Shown here in pieces: positions 22,842 through 34,175 of a stretch of 64,000 nt of DNA. Origin of the DNA: Mycolicibacterium helvum (lineage in GTDB: Bacteria; Actinomycetota; Actinomycetes; Mycobacteriales; Mycobacteriaceae); assembly GCF_010731895.1 (NCBI RefSeq), contig NZ_AP022596.1, positions 2,604,001-2,668,000 of the forward strand, given 5' to 3'. Under the pieces are notes generated by a model. The model saw only the letters and a program-made list of their open reading frames with translations, did no database searches and was not told the origin of the DNA. A program made the translations under genes and the position numbers. The stretch's first letter is position 1. Every line of letters begins with the position of its first letter.

Positions 22842-24737
22842 ATGCCGTTCCACAATCCGTTCATCAAGAACGGCCTGATCACCTTCCCCGAGGGCGCCAG
22901 CGTGGTCAAGCACGTGGAGCGCTGGGCCAAGGTCCGCGGCGACAAGATCGCTTACCGCTTCCTGGATTTCTCCGTCGAACGTGACGGTGTCGTGCGTGAA
23001 CTGACCTGGGCCGACTTCGGCGCCCGCAACCGCGCCGTCGCCGCCCGACTGCAGCAGGTGACCCAACCCGGCGACCGGGTCGCCATCCTGTGCCCGCAGA
23101 ACCTTAACTACCTGGTCGCCTTCTTCGGCACCATGTACTCCGGTCGCATCGCCGTCCCGTTGTTCGACCCGTCCGAGCCCGGCCACGTCGGCCGGTTGCA
23201 CGCCGTCCTGGATGACTGCGGCGCTTCGGCGATCCTGACCACCACCGACGCCGCCGAGGGCGTGCGCAAGTTCTTCCGTAGCCGGCCGGCCAAGGAGCGG
23301 CCCCGCGTCATCGCGGTGGACGCGATCCCCGACGAGGTCGGCGCCACCTGGGTGCCCCATGACTCGGCGATGGACGGGGACACTGTCGCCTATCTGCAGT
23401 ACACCTCGGGTTCCACCCGGATCCCCAGCGGCGTGCAGATCACGCACCTGAACCTGGCCACCAACGTGGTGCAGGTGATCGAGGCGCTCGAGGGTGAGGA
23501 AGGCGACCGAGGCGTCTCCTGGCTGCCGTTCTTCCACGACATGGGCCTGGTCACCGCCCTGCTGCCGGCGATGATCGGCCACTACTTCACGTTTATGACG
23601 CCCGCCGCGTTCGTCCGCCGGCCCGGCCGCTGGATCCGTGAGTTGGCCCATCGGGAGGGCGACACCGGGGGCACCATCTCGGTGGCCCCCAACTTCGCGT
23701 TCGATCACGCCGCGGCCCGCGGTCTGCCCAAGGACGACGAAGAGCCGCTGGATCTGTCCAACGTCAAGGCGATTCTCAACGGCAGCGAGCCGATCTCGGC
23801 CGCCACCGTGCAGCGATTCAACGACGCGTTCCGCCCCTTCGGCTTCCAGCCCAAGGCCATCAAGCCGTCGTACGGCTTGGCCGAGGCCACCCTGTTTGTG
23901 TCGACCACACCGGCGGCCGACGAGCCGAAGATCGTCTCGGTGGATCGCGACCAGCTGAACTCCGGCAGCTTCGTGGTGGTGCCTGACGATTCGCCGACGG
24001 CGGTCGCACAGGCCTCGGCGGGCAAGGTCGGCGTTGCCGAATGGGCAGTGATCGTTGACAACGACGCCGCCACTGAGTTGCCCGACGGACAGATCGGCGA
24101 GATCTGGATCAGCGGCCAGAACATGGGCACCGGGTACTGGAACAAACCCGAAGAGACCGTCGCGACGTTCCAGAACATCCTCAAGTCCCGGACCAGCCCG
24201 TCGCACGCCGAGGGTGCCGCCGATGAAGCGACCTGGGTGCGCACCGGCGACCTCGGCGCTTTCCACGATGGCGAGCTCTACATCACCGGCCGCGTGAAGG
24301 ATCTGGTGATCATCGACGGCCGCAACCACTACCCGCAGGACCTGGAGTACTCCGCGCAGGAGTCCACCAAGGCGGTGCGGACCGGTTTCGTCGCCGCGTT
24401 CTCGGTGCCGGCCAACCAGCTGCCTGACGAGGTATTCGAGAACGCGCATGCCGGGCTCAAACGCGACGCCAACGACAGCTCCGAGCAGCTGGTGATCGTC
24501 GCCGAGCGGGCTCCGGGTTCGCACAAGATGGAGCTCGGACCGATCTCCGACGACATCCGCGCGGCCATCGCGGTTCGCCACGGTGTGACGGTGCGTGACG
24601 TGCTGCTGACTCCGGCCGGCGCGATCCCGCGTACCTCCAGCGGCAAGATCGGCCGCCGAGCCTGCCGTTCGGCCTACCTGGACGGCACCCTGCGCAGCGG
24701 GAAGGTGGCCAATGCCTTCCCCGATGAATCGGAATGA
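22842..24737 (+). CDS. fadD32: Long-chain fatty-acyl-AMP ligase FadD32
   Basis: Activates the C48-C64 meromycolic acid as an acyl-adenylate and loads it onto the N-terminal ACP of Pks13. 631 residues. The ATP-binding P-loop is YTSGSTR starting at residue 187. The adenylate motif lies in YGLAEATLF, the RTGDLGAF motif around residue 467, [10 protein letters not shown] near 490 and the adenylation lysine near K602 ([10 protein letters not shown]). An insertion after the RTGDLG-hinge that blocks CoA transfer is typical of FAAL enzymes and is compatible with the length. First gene of fadD32-pks13-accD4. Rv3801c equivalent. Confidence 0.97.
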   Translation: MPFHNPFIKNGLITFPEGASVVKHVERWAKVRGDKIAYRFLDFSVERDGVVRELTWADFGARNRAVAARLQQVTQPGDRVAILCPQNLNYLVAFFGTMYSGRIAVPLFDPSEPGHVGRLHAVLDDCGASAILTTTDAAEGVRKFFRSRPAKERPRVIAVDAIPDEVGATWVPHDSAMDGDTVAYLQYTSGSTRIPSGVQITHLNLATNVVQVIEALEGEEGDRGVSWLPFFHDMGLVTALLPAMIGHYFTFMTPAAFVRRPGRWIRELAHREGDTGGTISVAPNFAFDHAAARGLPKDDEEPLDLSNVKAILNGSEPISAATVQRFNDAFRPFGFQPKAIKPSYGLAEATLFVSTTPAADEPKIVSVDRDQLNSGSFVVVPDDSPTAVAQASAGKVGVAEWAVIVDNDAATELPDGQIGEIWISGQNMGTGYWNKPEETVATFQNILKSRTSPSHAEGAADEATWVRTGDLGAFHDGELYITGRVKDLVIIDGRNHYPQDLEYSAQESTKAVRTGFVAAFSVPANQLPDEVFENAHAGLKRDANDSSEQLVIVAERAPGSHKMELGPISDDIRAAIAVRHGVTVRDVLLTPAGAIPRTSSGKIGRRACRSAYLDGTLRSGKVANAFPDESE

Positions 24738-24799
24738 CGACCGAAGGAAGTACTCAGAAGACGAAGGGGTGGCAACCCCTTCGCGCGAGGTGAGGCCTC

Positions 24800-27700
24800 A
24801 TGTCTGAATCACACACGCCCGAAACGCCCAATACGCCTGATATCCCACCGCGCACCGACATGACGGTGCAGGAGGTGCGCGAATGGCTGCGCAACTGGGT
24901 GGCCAACGCGACCGGGCAGAGTCCCGACGCAATCGACGAGTCCACCCCGATGGTCGAGCTGGGCCTGTCTTCTCGCGACGCGGTGGCGATGGCCAGCGAT
25001 ATCGAGGACCTCACCGGTGTCACGCTGACCGCCACGGTGGCCTTCCGCCACCCCACCATCGAGTCGCTGGCCACGGTGATCGTCGAGGGCGAGCCGGAGG
25101 TGGAATTCGACGGCGACAGCGAGGACTGGTCGCGGGCTGCCGATGTCGAGGACATCGCGATCGTGGGTGTAGCCACCCGGTTCCCGGGTGACATCAACAC
25201 CCCCGACGAGATGTGGGCGGCGCTGCTGGAGGGCCGCAGCGGGATCTCGGATCTGCCCGAGGGGCGTTGGTCGGAGTTCCTCTCCGAACCACGAATCGCC
25301 GAGCGGGTGGCCAAGGCCGCGACCCGCGGCGGCTATCTCAGCGACATCAAGGGCTTCGACGCCGAGTTCTTCGCACTGTCGAAGATGGAAGCCGACAACA
25401 TGGATCCGCAGCAGCGGATGGCGCTGGAGCTCACCTGGGAGGCGCTGGAAAACGCCCGCATCCCGGCCTCCAGCCTGCGCGGCACCGATGTCGCGGTGTA
25501 CATCGGATCTTCCAACAATGACTACAGCTTCCTGTCGCTGTCCGACCCGTCGGTCGCCCACCCTTATGCGATAACCGGCAACCAGAGCGCGATCATCGCC
25601 AACCGGGTGTCCTACTTCTTCGACTTCCGCGGCCCGTCGGTGTCCGTCGACACCGCCTGCTCGAGCTCGCTGGTCGCTGCACACCAAGGTGTGCAGGCGC
25701 TGCGCTCCGGGCAGGCCGACATGGCGATCGTCGGCGGCGTCAACGCATTGATCACCCCGCTGGTGACTGTGGGCTTCGACGAGGTTGGCGGTGTGCTCGC
25801 GCCGGACGGCCTGATCAAGTCGTTTTCGGCTGACGCCAATGGGTATTCGCGCTCCGAGGGCGGCGGCATGCTGGTGTTCAAGCGGCTGTCTGACGCCCGG
25901 CGCGACGGCGACGAGATCCTCGCGGTCATCGCCGGTAGCGCCATCAATCACGATGGGCGTTCCAACGGCATGCTCGCCCCTAACCCCGACGCACAGGAAG
26001 ACGTGCTGCGCAAGGCTTATAAGAACGCCGGAATCAATCCGCGCACAGTCGATTACATCGAGGCGCACGGTACCGGCACCATTCTGGGCGATCCGATCGA
26101 GGCCGACGCGCTGGGTCGGGTCATCGGCAGGGGCCGTCCCGCGGACCGGCCCGCACTGCTGGGCGCGGTGAAATCCAATGTGGGACATCTGGAGTCGGCT
26201 GCCGGTGCGGCAAGCCTGGCCAAGGTGGCCTTGTCGCTGAGCCGCAACAAGGTTCCGCCGTCGATCAACTACGCCGGGCCCAACCCCTACATCGACTTCG
26301 AGGGCATTCATCTGCGGGTGGCCGAACGTGTCACCGATTGGCCGCGGTACAGCGGGCACGCCATCGCCGGGGTGTCCGGCTTCGGCTTCGGTGGCGCCAA
26401 CGCGCACCTGGTTCTGCGCGAAGTGTTGCCTACGGATCTGATTGAGCCGCAAGCGCAATCCGAGTCGATTGGCGACAACACCAAGTCCGCCGACGTGGAC
26501 GCCGTGTATGTGGGCGGGGTGCGGATGGACGAGTACGGCGAGTTCATCGACGGCAGTGATGTCGATGCCGACTCCGGCGACGAGTACGCGCTGGCCGACG
26601 CATACGCCGATGACAGCGAGCCGGAACTGCCCGGACTGACCGACGAGGCGTTGGAGCTGCTCGAGGCCGCGCGCGCCGAATGGGAAGCGACCGAAGACAA
26701 GCCGGTTCCGGTTGTGCCGTTGGCTGTTTCGGGCTTTCTGACGTCGCGCAAGCGGGCCACGGCCGCCGAACTGGCGGACTGGGTGGACAGTCCGGAGGGC
26801 CGGGCGACCTCGCTGGAGGCCATCGGCCGCTCGCTGTCGCGCCGCAACCACGGCCGGTCGCGCGCCGTGGTGATGGCCCACGACCACGACGAGGCGGTCA
26901 AGGGTCTGCGCGCGATCGCCGATGGCAAGCAGAGTCCGCTGGTGTACAGCGCCGACGGGCCGGTCACCAACGGACCGGTCTGGGTGCTGGCCGGATTCGG
27001 TGCGCAGCACCGCAAGATGGGTAAGAGCCTGTATCTGCGCGACGAGGTGTTCGCCGAGTGGATCAACAAGGTCGACGCGCATATCCAAGACGAACGCGGC
27101 TATTCGGTCGTTGAGCTGATCCTCGACGATGCGATCGACTACACGAACGAAACCTGCGAATACCCGATCGAAGTGGTCCAGACGGTGATCTTCGCCCTCC
27201 AGATCGCACTCGGCGAATTGCTCAAGCACCACGGCGCGAAACCTGCTGCGGTGGTGGGCCAGTCGCTGGGAGAAGCGGCGGCCGCCTACTTCGCCGGCGG
27301 TCTGTCCCTGGCCGACGCCACCCGCGCCATCTGCGCCCGCGCCCACCTCATGGGTGAGGGCGAGGCGATGCTGTTCGGTGAGTACATCCGGCTGATGGCC
27401 TTGGTGGAGTACTCGGCCGAGGAGATCAAGACCGTCTTCTCTGATTTCCCGGGTCTGGAGGTGTGCGTCTACGCCGCCCCCACCCAGACCGTGATCGGCG
27501 GTCCGCCGGAACAGGTCGACGCGATCATCGCCCGCGCCGAATCCGAGGGCAAGTTCGCCCGCAAGTTGCAGACCAAGGGCGCCAGCCACACTCAGCAGAT
27601 GGACCCGCTGTTGGGCGAGCTGGCCGCCGAGCTGCAGGGCATCGAGCCGCACCCGCTTCACACCGGCTACTTCTCGACCGTGCACGAGGGCAGCTACATC

Positions 27701-30211
27701 CGCCCGGGCGGCGAGCCGATCCACGATGTCGACTATTGGAAGAAGGGCCTGCGGCACAGCGTCTACTTCACCCACGGCATCCGCAATGCCGTCGAAAGCG
27801 GCCACACCACCTTCCTGGAGCTGGCGCCGAATCCGGTGGCGCTCATGCAAGTTGGATTGACCACGGCGGCTGCGGGGCTGCACGACGGGCAGCTGATCGC
27901 CACCCTGGCCCGCAAGCAGGATGAGGTCGAGTCGATGGTCGCGGCGATGGCCCAGCTCTACGTCTACGGTCACGACCTGGATCTCTGGACGCTGTTTACC
28001 CCTGGTTCCACTCCGTCCGACTACGCCCACATCCCGCCGACCCGGTTCAAGCGCAAGCCGCACTGGCTGGACGCGCAGTTCACCGGCGACAGCTCGGCGA
28101 TGATGCCGGGTAACCATGTGGCCACCCCCGACGGCCGCCACGTGTGGGAGTATTCGCCCAAGGGCCAGACCGACCTGGCAGCATTGGTGAAATCGGCTGC
28201 CGTGCAGGTGCTTCCGGATGCCAAGCTGACCGCTTCCGAGCAACGCGCGGTGGTCGGCGACGGTGCCCGGCTGGTGACGACGTTGACCCGCCATCCCGGC
28301 GGCGCCTCAGTGCAGGTGCACGCTCGTGTGGATAACGGGGCTGAGTCGTCCTTTACTTTGGTCTACGACGCCGTCGTCACACGCGGTGGTGCGGTGTCTG
28401 CACTGCCGGCCGCCGTGGCCACTGGCGTCGCGGTGACCTCGCCGGCCAGTGCGGCGCTCGCCGAACCGGATGACGACGCAGACATCCTGCAGGACAACCT
28501 GACCGCGGGCGCGGGCCTGGCTGCCGGGTTCGCCAAGTGGTCGCCGGCCACGGGCGAGACGGTGCACGATCGGCTTGCGGCTATCGTCGGCGGGGCCATG
28601 GGCTACGAGGCCGAGGACCTCCCGTGGGAGGTGCCGCTGATCGAGCTCGGCCTGGATTCGCTGATGGCAGTGCGCATCAAGAACCGCGTCGAGTACGACT
28701 TCGACATGCCGCCGATCCAGTTGACCGCCGTGCGCGACGCCAACCTGTATGCGGTCGAGAAGCTCATCGAGTACGCCATCGAGCACCGCGACGAGGTCAA
28801 CCAGCTGGCCGAGATGCAGAAGGGCAAGACGGCCGAGGAGATCGCTGCCGAACAAGCCGAGCTGATGGGCGGGGCTAGCACGATCGCCGAACTCGAGGCC
28901 AAGCTCGCCGAAGCGGGCCACCCGATCGCGACCGAATCCGAGCCGAAAATCCCAGCGCCGCCGACGAATCCGGCGGGTCCGGGGCCCGGGGCGAGCGAAG
29001 CGACAGGAGAGGTGAAGTCCACGGCTGGTGCTCCGGCCCCATCTGCTTCTGCCGCAGCGGTGGCTGCCAAGGTGCTGACCCAGGAAGCCGTCACCGAGGC
29101 GCTGGGCGCCGACGTCCCGCCGCGAGAGGCTGCCGAACGCGTGACGTTCGCGACGTGGGCGATCGTCACCGGCAAGTCCCCTGGCGGAATCTTCAACGAA
29201 TTGCCCGCCATCGACGACGCGACGGCGACGAAGCTGGCCGAGCGGCTCTCCGAGCGCGCCGAGGGCACCATCACTGTCGATGACGTCAGGTCCGCCAAGA
29301 CCATCGAGGAACTCGCCACAACGGTGCGCGAGTTCCTCGAGGCCGGTGAGCTCGAAGGGTTCGTGCGCACCATCCGGGCGAGGCCCGAGGGGTCGACGCG
29401 GGTTCCCGTGTTCGTGTTCCACCCGGCCGGCGGGTCGACGGTGGTCTACGAGCCGCTGCTCAAGCGCCTTCCCGCCGATACCCCGATGTACGGCCTCGAA
29501 CGTGTCGAGGGCTCTGTCGAGGAGCGGGCTGCCGAGTACCTGCCGAAGCTGATGGAGATCCAGGGCAACGGTCCCTACATTCTGGTGGGCTGGTCGCTGG
29601 GCGGCGCCCTGGCGTACGCCTGCGCGATCGGACTGAAGCGCGCAGGTGCCGACGTGAGGTTCGTCGGCCTGATCGACATGGTGCGCCCAGGTGAGGAGAT
29701 CCCGCAGACCAAGGAGGAGACCCGGGCGCGCTGGGATCGCTACGCGCTGTTCGCGCAGCGCACCTTCAACGTCGAAATCCCGGCGATCCCATACGAGGAA
29801 CTCGAGGAGCTCGACGACGAGGCTCAGGTGCGGTTCGTGCTGGAAGCTGTCAGGGGTGCCGGGGTCGATATTCCGGGCGGCGTGATCGAACATCAGCGCA
29901 CGTCCTATTTGGATAACCGCTTGCTCGAAACCGCGGAGATTCAGCCCTACGACGGCCACGTCACGCTGTACATGGCCGACCGTTACCACGACGACGCGAT
30001 TTTCTTCGAGCCGCGTTACGCCATCCGTCAACCCGATGGTGGCTGGGGTGAGTTCGTCGCCGACTTGGAGGTTGTGCCGATCGGTGGCGAGCACATCCAG
30101 GCGATCGACGAGCCCTACATCGCCAAGGTTGGCGCCCATATGAGCGAGGCGATCAGCCGGATCCAGAGCGAAGCGATTGACAAGACAGCCGAGGAGAACG
30201 AGTCCAAGTGA
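24800..30211 (+). CDS. pks13: Polyketide synthase Pks13 (mycolic acid condensase)
   Basis: 1803-residue type I PKS that condenses meromycoloyl and carboxy-acyl chains into alpha-alkyl beta-keto acids, then transfers them to trehalose. Domains in order: N-terminal ACP (residues 15-95, phosphopantetheine Ser58 in LGLSSRD); ketosynthase (about 112-545, C287 in TACSSS, HGTGT later); acidic linker; acyltransferase (about 720-1040, S822 in VGQSLGEA); second ACP (about 1255-1330, S1287 in LGLDSLMA); a Pro/Ala-rich linker with a helical block; thioesterase (about 1535-1790, S1599 in VGWSLGG, His in GGEHIQA). It lacks reductive domains, as expected. GTGA overlap with accD4. Length is slightly above the 1733 of M. 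tuberculosis. Confidence 0.98.
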   Translation: MSESHTPETPNTPDIPPRTDMTVQEVREWLRNWVANATGQSPDAIDESTPMVELGLSSRDAVAMASDIEDLTGVTLTATVAFRHPTIESLATVIVEGEPEVEFDGDSEDWSRAADVEDIAIVGVATRFPGDINTPDEMWAALLEGRSGISDLPEGRWSEFLSEPRIAERVAKAATRGGYLSDIKGFDAEFFALSKMEADNMDPQQRMALELTWEALENARIPASSLRGTDVAVYIGSSNNDYSFLSLSDPSVAHPYAITGNQSAIIANRVSYFFDFRGPSVSVDTACSSSLVAAHQGVQALRSGQADMAIVGGVNALITPLVTVGFDEVGGVLAPDGLIKSFSADANGYSRSEGGGMLVFKRLSDARRDGDEILAVIAGSAINHDGRSNGMLAPNPDAQEDVLRKAYKNAGINPRTVDYIEAHGTGTILGDPIEADALGRVIGRGRPADRPALLGAVKSNVGHLESAAGAASLAKVALSLSRNKVPPSINYAGPNPYIDFEGIHLRVAERVTDWPRYSGHAIAGVSGFGFGGANAHLVLREVLPTDLIEPQAQSESIGDNTKSADVDAVYVGGVRMDEYGEFIDGSDVDADSGDEYALADAYADDSEPELPGLTDEALELLEAARAEWEATEDKPVPVVPLAVSGFLTSRKRATAAELADWVDSPEGRATSLEAIGRSLSRRNHGRSRAVVMAHDHDEAVKGLRAIADGKQSPLVYSADGPVTNGPVWVLAGFGAQHRKMGKSLYLRDEVFAEWINKVDAHIQDERGYSVVELILDDAIDYTNETCEYPIEVVQTVIFALQIALGELLKHHGAKPAAVVGQSLGEAAAAYFAGGLSLADATRAICARAHLMGEGEAMLFGEYIRLMALVEYSAEEIKTVFSDFPGLEVCVYAAPTQTVIGGPPEQVDAIIARAESEGKFARKLQTKGASHTQQMDPLLGELAAELQGIEPHPLHTGYFSTVHEGSYIRPGGEPIHDVDYWKKGLRHSVYFTHGIRNAVESGHTTFLELAPNPVALMQVGLTTAAAGLHDGQLIATLARKQDEVESMVAAMAQLYVYGHDLDLWTLFTPGSTPSDYAHIPPTRFKRKPHWLDAQFTGDSSAMMPGNHVATPDGRHVWEYSPKGQTDLAALVKSAAVQVLPDAKLTASEQRAVVGDGARLVTTLTRHPGGASVQVHARVDNGAESSFTLVYDAVVTRGGAVSALPAAVATGVAVTSPASAALAEPDDDADILQDNLTAGAGLAAGFAKWSPATGETVHDRLAAIVGGAMGYEAEDLPWEVPLIELGLDSLMAVRIKNRVEYDFDMPPIQLTAVRDANLYAVEKLIEYAIEHRDEVNQLAEMQKGKTAEEIAAEQAELMGGASTIAELEAKLAEAGHPIATESEPKIPAPPTNPAGPGPGASEATGEVKSTAGAPAPSASAAAVAAKVLTQEAVTEALGADVPPREAAERVTFATWAIVTGKSPGGIFNELPAIDDATATKLAERLSERAEGTITVDDVRSAKTIEELATTVREFLEAGELEGFVRTIRARPEGSTRVPVFVFHPAGGSTVVYEPLLKRLPADTPMYGLERVEGSVEERAAEYLPKLMEIQGNGPYILVGWSLGGALAYACAIGLKRAGADVRFVGLIDMVRPGEEIPQTKEETRARWDRYALFAQRTFNVEIPAIPYEELEELDDEAQVRFVLEAVRGAGVDIPGGVIEHQRTSYLDNRLLETAEIQPYDGHVTLYMADRYHDDAIFFEPRYAIRQPDGGWGEFVADLEVVPIGGEHIQAIDEPYIAKVGAHMSEAISRIQSEAIDKTAEENESK

Positions 30212-31758
30212 CTGCCAGTACGACTGCCGAGAAGCTCGCCGAACTCCGCGAAAAGCTGGAACTGGCCAAGGAACCGGGCGGTGAGGCGGTCGCGGCTAAA
30301 CGGGATAAAAAGGGCATCCCCAGCCCGCGGGCGCGAATCCACGCGCTGCTGGATCCGGGCAGTTTCCTGGAGATCGGCGCGCTGGCCCGCACGCCGGGCG
30401 ATCCGAACGCCTTGTTCGGCGATGGCGTGGTCACCGGGCACGGCACCATCAACGGCCGCCCGGTCGGCGTGTTCAGCCACGACTACACCGTGTTCGGCGG
30501 CTCCGTGGGAGAGATGTTCGGACGCAAGGTTTCTCGGCTGATGGAGTGGGTAGCCATGGCCGGTTGCCCGATCATCGGGATCAACGACTCCGGCGGCGCC
30601 CGCATCCAGGATCTGGCCACCTCGCTGGCCTGGTACGCCGAGTTGGGGCGCAGGCACGAGCTGCTGAGCGGCCTGGTGCCGCAGGTCTCGATCATTCTGG
30701 GTAAGTGCGCCGGCGGCGCGGTGTACTCACCGATCCAGACCGATCTGATCGTGGCGGTACGCGACCAGGGCTACATGTTCGTGACCGGCCCGGACGTCAT
30801 CAAGGACGTCACCGGTGAAGAGGTCACCCTCGACGAGCTGGGCGGCGCCGACGCGCAGGCCAAGTATGGCAACGTCCACCAGGTCGTCGAGAGCGAGAAG
30901 GACGCCTTCCAATACGTCCGCGACTACCTGGAATTCCTGCCCGCCAACAGTTTTGACGACCCGCCGATCATCAATCCGGGTCTCGAGCCCGAGATTACGC
31001 CGCACGACCTGGAACTCGACAGTCTCGTTCCCGACGCCGACAACGTCGCCTACGACATGCACGAGATCCTGCTGCGGATCTTCGATGACGGCGACTTCCT
31101 CGAGGTCGCCGCACAGGCCGGCCAGGCGATCATCACCGGATATGCCCGCGTCGATGGCCGCCCGGTCGGGGTGATCGCCAACCAGCCGATGCACATGTCG
31201 GGCGCCATCGACAACGAGGCCTCCGACAAGGCCGCTCGCTTCGTGCGGTTCTGCGACTCGTTCAACGTGCCGCTGGTCTTTGTCGTCGACACTCCAGGGT
31301 TCCTGCCCGGCGTCGAGCAGGAGAAGAACGGGATCATCAAGCGCGGTGGCCGGTTCCTGTACTCCGTCGTCGAGGCCGACGTGCCGAAGGTGACCATCAC
31401 GATCCGTAAGTCCTACGGCGGGGCGTATGCGGTGATGGGCTCCAAGCAGCTGACCGCCGACTTCAATTTCCTGTGGCCGACGGCCCGGATCGCTGTCATC
31501 GGTGCCGAGGGTGCCGCGCAGCTGATCGTCAAGCGGTTCCCCGATCCCACTGCGCCGGAGGTGCAGGAGATCCGGCGGCAGTTCATCGAGGGTTACAACC
31601 GCGACATGGCGACTCCGTACGTGGCCGCCGAGCGTGGCTATGTCGATGCGGTCATCGAGCCGCACCAGACCCGGCTGCAGTTGCGCAGCGCGATGCGGAT
31701 TCTGCGGAACAAGCAGATCAGCCGCGTGCAGCGTAAGCACGGCCTGATCCCGATCTAA
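30208..31758 (+). CDS. accD4: Acyl-CoA carboxylase carboxyltransferase subunit AccD4
   Basis: 516-residue carboxyltransferase beta subunit. With AccA3 (and AccD5/AccE5 in the known complex) it carboxylates the C24-C26 acyl-CoA that Pks13 uses as its extender. Both crotonase-fold halves are present: the N-terminal half with [18 protein letters not shown] and [11 protein letters not shown], and the C-terminal half with [19 protein letters not shown] and [13 protein letters not shown], giving the two oxyanion holes. The start GTG at 30208 overlaps the pks13 stop, so translation is coupled. Last gene of the mycolate operon; convergent with the cupin regulator only three bases away. Rv3799c equivalent. 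Confidence 0.96.
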   Translation: MTASTTAEKLAELREKLELAKEPGGEAVAAKRDKKGIPSPRARIHALLDPGSFLEIGALARTPGDPNALFGDGVVTGHGTINGRPVGVFSHDYTVFGGSVGEMFGRKVSRLMEWVAMAGCPIIGINDSGGARIQDLATSLAWYAELGRRHELLSGLVPQVSIILGKCAGGAVYSPIQTDLIVAVRDQGYMFVTGPDVIKDVTGEEVTLDELGGADAQAKYGNVHQVVESEKDAFQYVRDYLEFLPANSFDDPPIINPGLEPEITPHDLELDSLVPDADNVAYDMHEILLRIFDDGDFLEVAAQAGQAIITGYARVDGRPVGVIANQPMHMSGAIDNEASDKAARFVRFCDSFNVPLVFVVDTPGFLPGVEQEKNGIIKRGGRFLYSVVEADVPKVTITIRKSYGGAYAVMGSKQLTADFNFLWPTARIAVIGAEGAAQLIVKRFPDPTAPEVQEIRRQFIEGYNRDMATPYVAAERGYVDAVIEPHQTRLQLRSAMRILRNKQISRVQRKHGLIPI

Positions 31759-31761
31759 GAC

Positions 31762-32292
31762 TCACTCGCCTCGTCGGCGCGGCTCGTCGTAGGTCACGAC
31801 GATGGCTTCTGCCGGAGTTTCGCCGACCTGCCTGAGCTTGTGCGGTTGTGAGGCGTCGAAGTAGGCGCAGTCGCCCGTTTCCAGGGCGGTGACGTCGTCG
31901 CCGTATTTGAGTTCGATCGTGCCCGCGTGGACGAACAGGAACTCTTGCCCAGGGTGCTCGAAGTGGACGTGGGTGCCGAACTGCCTGCCCGGTCGCACCA
32001 CGAAGGGTGACATCGCCTTGCCGAGCATGCCCGAGGCGATGGGGTGGTGCTTGGTGGCGGTCCGGTCGGTTGCGCGCTCGATAGTCAGTGTGGTGACCGT
32101 TGGATCGTCTGAGAACAGTTGTGCCACATCCACATCGAGAGCCCGAGCCACTTTCATGGCGGCGGCGATAGACGGTGTGCTCTGCCCCCGTTCCACTTTG
32201 GACAGGTAGCTCTTCGTCAACCCGGTCGCCAAGGCGAGCTCGTCCAGGGTGAGGCCCTGGCGCTGTCGAACCGCTCTTACCAACTGCGTCAT
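31762..32292 (-). CDS. XRE-family transcriptional regulator with C-terminal cupin domain
   Basis: 176 residues. Residues about 3-57 form a helix-turn-helix of the XRE type (GLTLDELALATGLTKSYLSK, then ERGQSTPSIAAAMKVARALD). Residues about 100-170 are a small cupin barrel (HVHFEHPGQEFLFVHAG, GDCAYFDASQPHKLRQ) that would bind a small effector or metal. The ATG at 32292 has a well-spaced aaaggcggt site; the GTG at 32298 would be too close to it. Divergent from the class II aldolase gene, with two dyads in the gap. It is therefore the likely local repressor of the aldolase/DapA-like operon and perhaps of itself. Confidence 0.85.
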   Translation of the reverse strand: MTQLVRAVRQRQGLTLDELALATGLTKSYLSKVERGQSTPSIAAAMKVARALDVDVAQLFSDDPTVTTLTIERATDRTATKHHPIASGMLGKAMSPFVVRPGRQFGTHVHFEHPGQEFLFVHAGTIELKYGDDVTALETGDCAYFDASQPHKLRQVGETPAEAIVVTYDEPRRRGE

Positions 32293-32327
32293 GACCACAC
32301 CGCCTTTCGGAGGCCCAGTTTACTGGA

Positions 32328-32357
32328 TTGCCGCTATGACACAGTGTGTCCTATAGT
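32328..32357 (+). promoter_or_regulatory. Promoter of the aldolase/DapA-like operon
   Basis: ttgccg at 32328-32333 and tatagt at 32352-32357 with 18 bases between fit a SigA promoter. Transcription would start about 30 bases before the GTG at 32394. The two dyads of the operator overlap the spacer and the start-point region. Confidence 0.55.
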
Positions 32358-32369
32358 GAACACAGTGTT
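32338..32369. promoter_or_regulatory. Paired operator, two ACACAGTGT dyads 21 bp apart
   Basis: The nine bases acacagtgt occur at 32339-32347 and 32360-32368, each with dyad symmetry. The first sits within gacac-agt-gtgtc, 32338-32350. The second sits within aacac-a-gtgtt, 32359-32369. Centres are 21 bases apart, two helical turns, so two dimers would bind on the same face. Site one lies in the spacer between -35 and -10, site two just after -10. This arrangement would block RNA polymerase. The adjacent XRE-cupin protein is the obvious binder. Confidence 0.65.
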
Positions 32370-32393
32370 TATTGCCGCGGAAGGAATCCGATC

Positions 32394-33179
32394 GTGACCA
32401 GCACTCTCAACGACTCGAAGCCCGACCTCATGCGCCGTGCGCTCGACGCGCTGTCGCAGCACGTCGCGGACTCTGGCCTGACCACCCGCCAGAAGGTGGC
32501 CCTGACGTGCCGCGCCTTGTTTGACGCCGGCCACGATTCTGGGCTGGCCGGGCAGATCACAGCCCGGGCGGAGGAGCCAGGTACCTATTACACCCAGCGA
32601 CTGGGACTGGGCTTCGACGAGATCACCGAAGAGAACCTGCTGGTCGTCGACGAAGACCTCAACGTCCTGGAAGGTCAAGGAATGGCCAACCCGGCCAACC
32701 GCTTTCACTCGTGGATCTACCGGGGTAGACCCGACGTCAGCTGTGTCGTGCACACCCATCCCCTCCACGTCGCCGCGTTGTCCATGCTGGAGATTCCGCT
32801 TGCCGTCTCGCAGATGGACATTGCCCCGCTCTATGACGACTGCGCCTTTCTGGCCGACTGGCCGGGCGTGCCCGTCGGCAACGAGGAAGGGGAGATCATC
32901 ACCGCAGCGCTCGGCGACAAGAAAGCTGTCCTGCTGGCTCACCATGGTCATGTCGTGGCCGGCGCTTCCGTCGAGGAGGCGTGCTCACTGGCGATGCTCA
33001 TCGAACGCGCCGCCAGACTGCAGCTATTGGCGATGTCGGCCGGCACGATCGCCGAACTACCGCCTCGACTGGCGCGCGAGGCACATGACTGGACCCTGAC
33101 TCCAAAGCGCAGTCAGGCCAACTTTGCCTACTACGCCCGCCAAGCCCTGCGTCGGCACCCCGACGCGCTGTCCTCCTGA
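32394..33179 (+). CDS. Class II aldolase/adducin family protein
   Basis: 261 residues. Zinc-dependent class II aldolase fold: metal ligands in CVVHTHPLHVAAL and LLAHHGHVVAG, with a conserved GMANPANRFHSWIY stretch. Members cleave or decarboxylate sugar phosphates or small hydroxy-acids (fuculose-phosphate, hydroxy-ketoacid aldolases); the substrate is not evident. GTG 32394 is chosen because ggaagga lies eight bases before it; the frame upstream to 32346 overlaps the operator. It is first in a two-gene operon with a DapA-like lyase. Together they suggest breakdown of a C5-C7 keto/hydroxy acid. Confidence 0.85.
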   Translation: MTSTLNDSKPDLMRRALDALSQHVADSGLTTRQKVALTCRALFDAGHDSGLAGQITARAEEPGTYYTQRLGLGFDEITEENLLVVDEDLNVLEGQGMANPANRFHSWIYRGRPDVSCVVHTHPLHVAALSMLEIPLAVSQMDIAPLYDDCAFLADWPGVPVGNEEGEIITAALGDKKAVLLAHHGHVVAGASVEEACSLAMLIERAARLQLLAMSAGTIAELPPRLAREAHDWTLTPKRSQANFAYYARQALRRHPDALSS

Positions 33180-33209
33180 ACCCCTTACCAGAAAGGAACT
33201 TTCGACACT

Positions 33210-34097
33210 ATGACCACATCTCCCGCCATCCACGGCATCATCGCCTACCCGGTCACCCCGTTCACCGCGGACGGTGACACGGTGGACACCGGCAAACTGG
33301 CCGCTCTGGTCGACGCACTCGTTGCCAGCGGGGTGCACGCGATCGCTCCGCTCGGCAGCACCGGCGAGACCGCATATCTCACGGAAGCCGAGTTCGACAC
33401 CGTGGTGGACACCACCGTGGGCGTCGTCGACAAACGAGTGCCGGTCGTCGTCGGCGCCTCCGACCTGACGACTGTGAACACCATTCGCAGGGCCCGCCGG
33501 GCCGAAGCTGCTGGAGCCGATGCCGTGATGATCCTGCCGGTCTCGTACTGGAAACTGTCCGACCGCGAGATCAGCGGGCATTACGGTGCGATCGGCGCGG
33601 CCATCAATATCCCGATCATGGCGTACAACAATCCCGCCACCAGTGGCATCGATATGCGCCCCGAACTGCTCGTGCAGATGTTCGCCGACATCGACAACCT
33701 CACCATGGTGAAGGAATCGACGGGCGATCTCGGCCGCATGCTGCGCATCCAGGAGCTCTCCGGGGGTGCGCTGCCCTTTTATAACGGCAGTAATCCGTTG
33801 GTCCTCGATGCCCTCAGCGCCGGTGCGGCCGGTTGGTGCACCGCGGCACCGAACCTACGGCCCCAGCCGTGCCTGGACCTCTATGACGCCGTCCGCCGCG
33901 GCGACCGGCAGCAGGCCCAAGCCATCTACGACGAGCTGGCCCCGCTGCTGCGATTCATCGTCAGTGGCGGTCTCCCGACGACGGTGAAGGCGGGACTGGA
34001 GCTGCTCGGCCGAGGCGTCGGAGAGCCCCGGCTACCGTTGCTACCCCTCGAACCGGCTGAACGCACCGTATTGCGGGACATCCTGGCAACTGTCTAG
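33210..34097 (+). CDS. Dihydrodipicolinate synthase/N-acetylneuraminate lyase family protein
   Basis: 295-residue TIM-barrel Schiff-base aldolase/lyase. The lysine that binds the keto acid is K168 (LTMVKESTGD), the proton-relay tyrosine Y139 (MAYNNPA) and the pyruvate-binding loop GSTGETAYL. True DapA for lysine synthesis is normally encoded elsewhere with dapB, so a catabolic keto-acid lyase or dehydratase is more likely here. It follows the class II aldolase by 30 bases with a ribosome-binding site gaaagga. The product of one enzyme could be the substrate of the other. The exact substrate cannot be told from sequence. Confidence 0.85.
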   Translation: MTTSPAIHGIIAYPVTPFTADGDTVDTGKLAALVDALVASGVHAIAPLGSTGETAYLTEAEFDTVVDTTVGVVDKRVPVVVGASDLTTVNTIRRARRAEAAGADAVMILPVSYWKLSDREISGHYGAIGAAINIPIMAYNNPATSGIDMRPELLVQMFADIDNLTMVKESTGDLGRMLRIQELSGGALPFYNGSNPLVLDALSAGAAGWCTAAPNLRPQPCLDLYDAVRRGDRQQAQAIYDELAPLLRFIVSGGLPTTVKAGLELLGRGVGEPRLPLLPLEPAERTVLRDILATV

Positions 34098-34118
34098 TCC
34101 GGAGCCCAGGCCCGGACT
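34096..34118 (+). terminator. Hairpin at the end of the aldolase/DapA-like operon
   Basis: Stem agtccgg/ccggact (7 bp) with a 9-base loop. It begins inside the stop codon of the DapA-like gene. Position and GC content fit a short terminator. Confidence 0.5.
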
Positions 34119-34175
34119 GTCGACTTATCCCCAGGGTTTACTCACACCTGTGTAATTTCGGCCCATTGCGGCCCG

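Noticed and set aside
24809..30139. Very long open frames on the minus strand opposite pks13 (over 1100 and 600 codons)
   Set aside because: They mirror the codon bias of pks13. High GC at third positions removes stop codons in the opposing frame. No recognisable domain, and pks13 is certain.
25188..30211. Possible novel insertion in Pks13 because it is about 70 residues longer than the M. tuberculosis protein
   Set aside because: The extra length is spread over acidic and Pro/Ala-rich linkers that also exist in other mycobacterial Pks13 proteins; domain order is standard.
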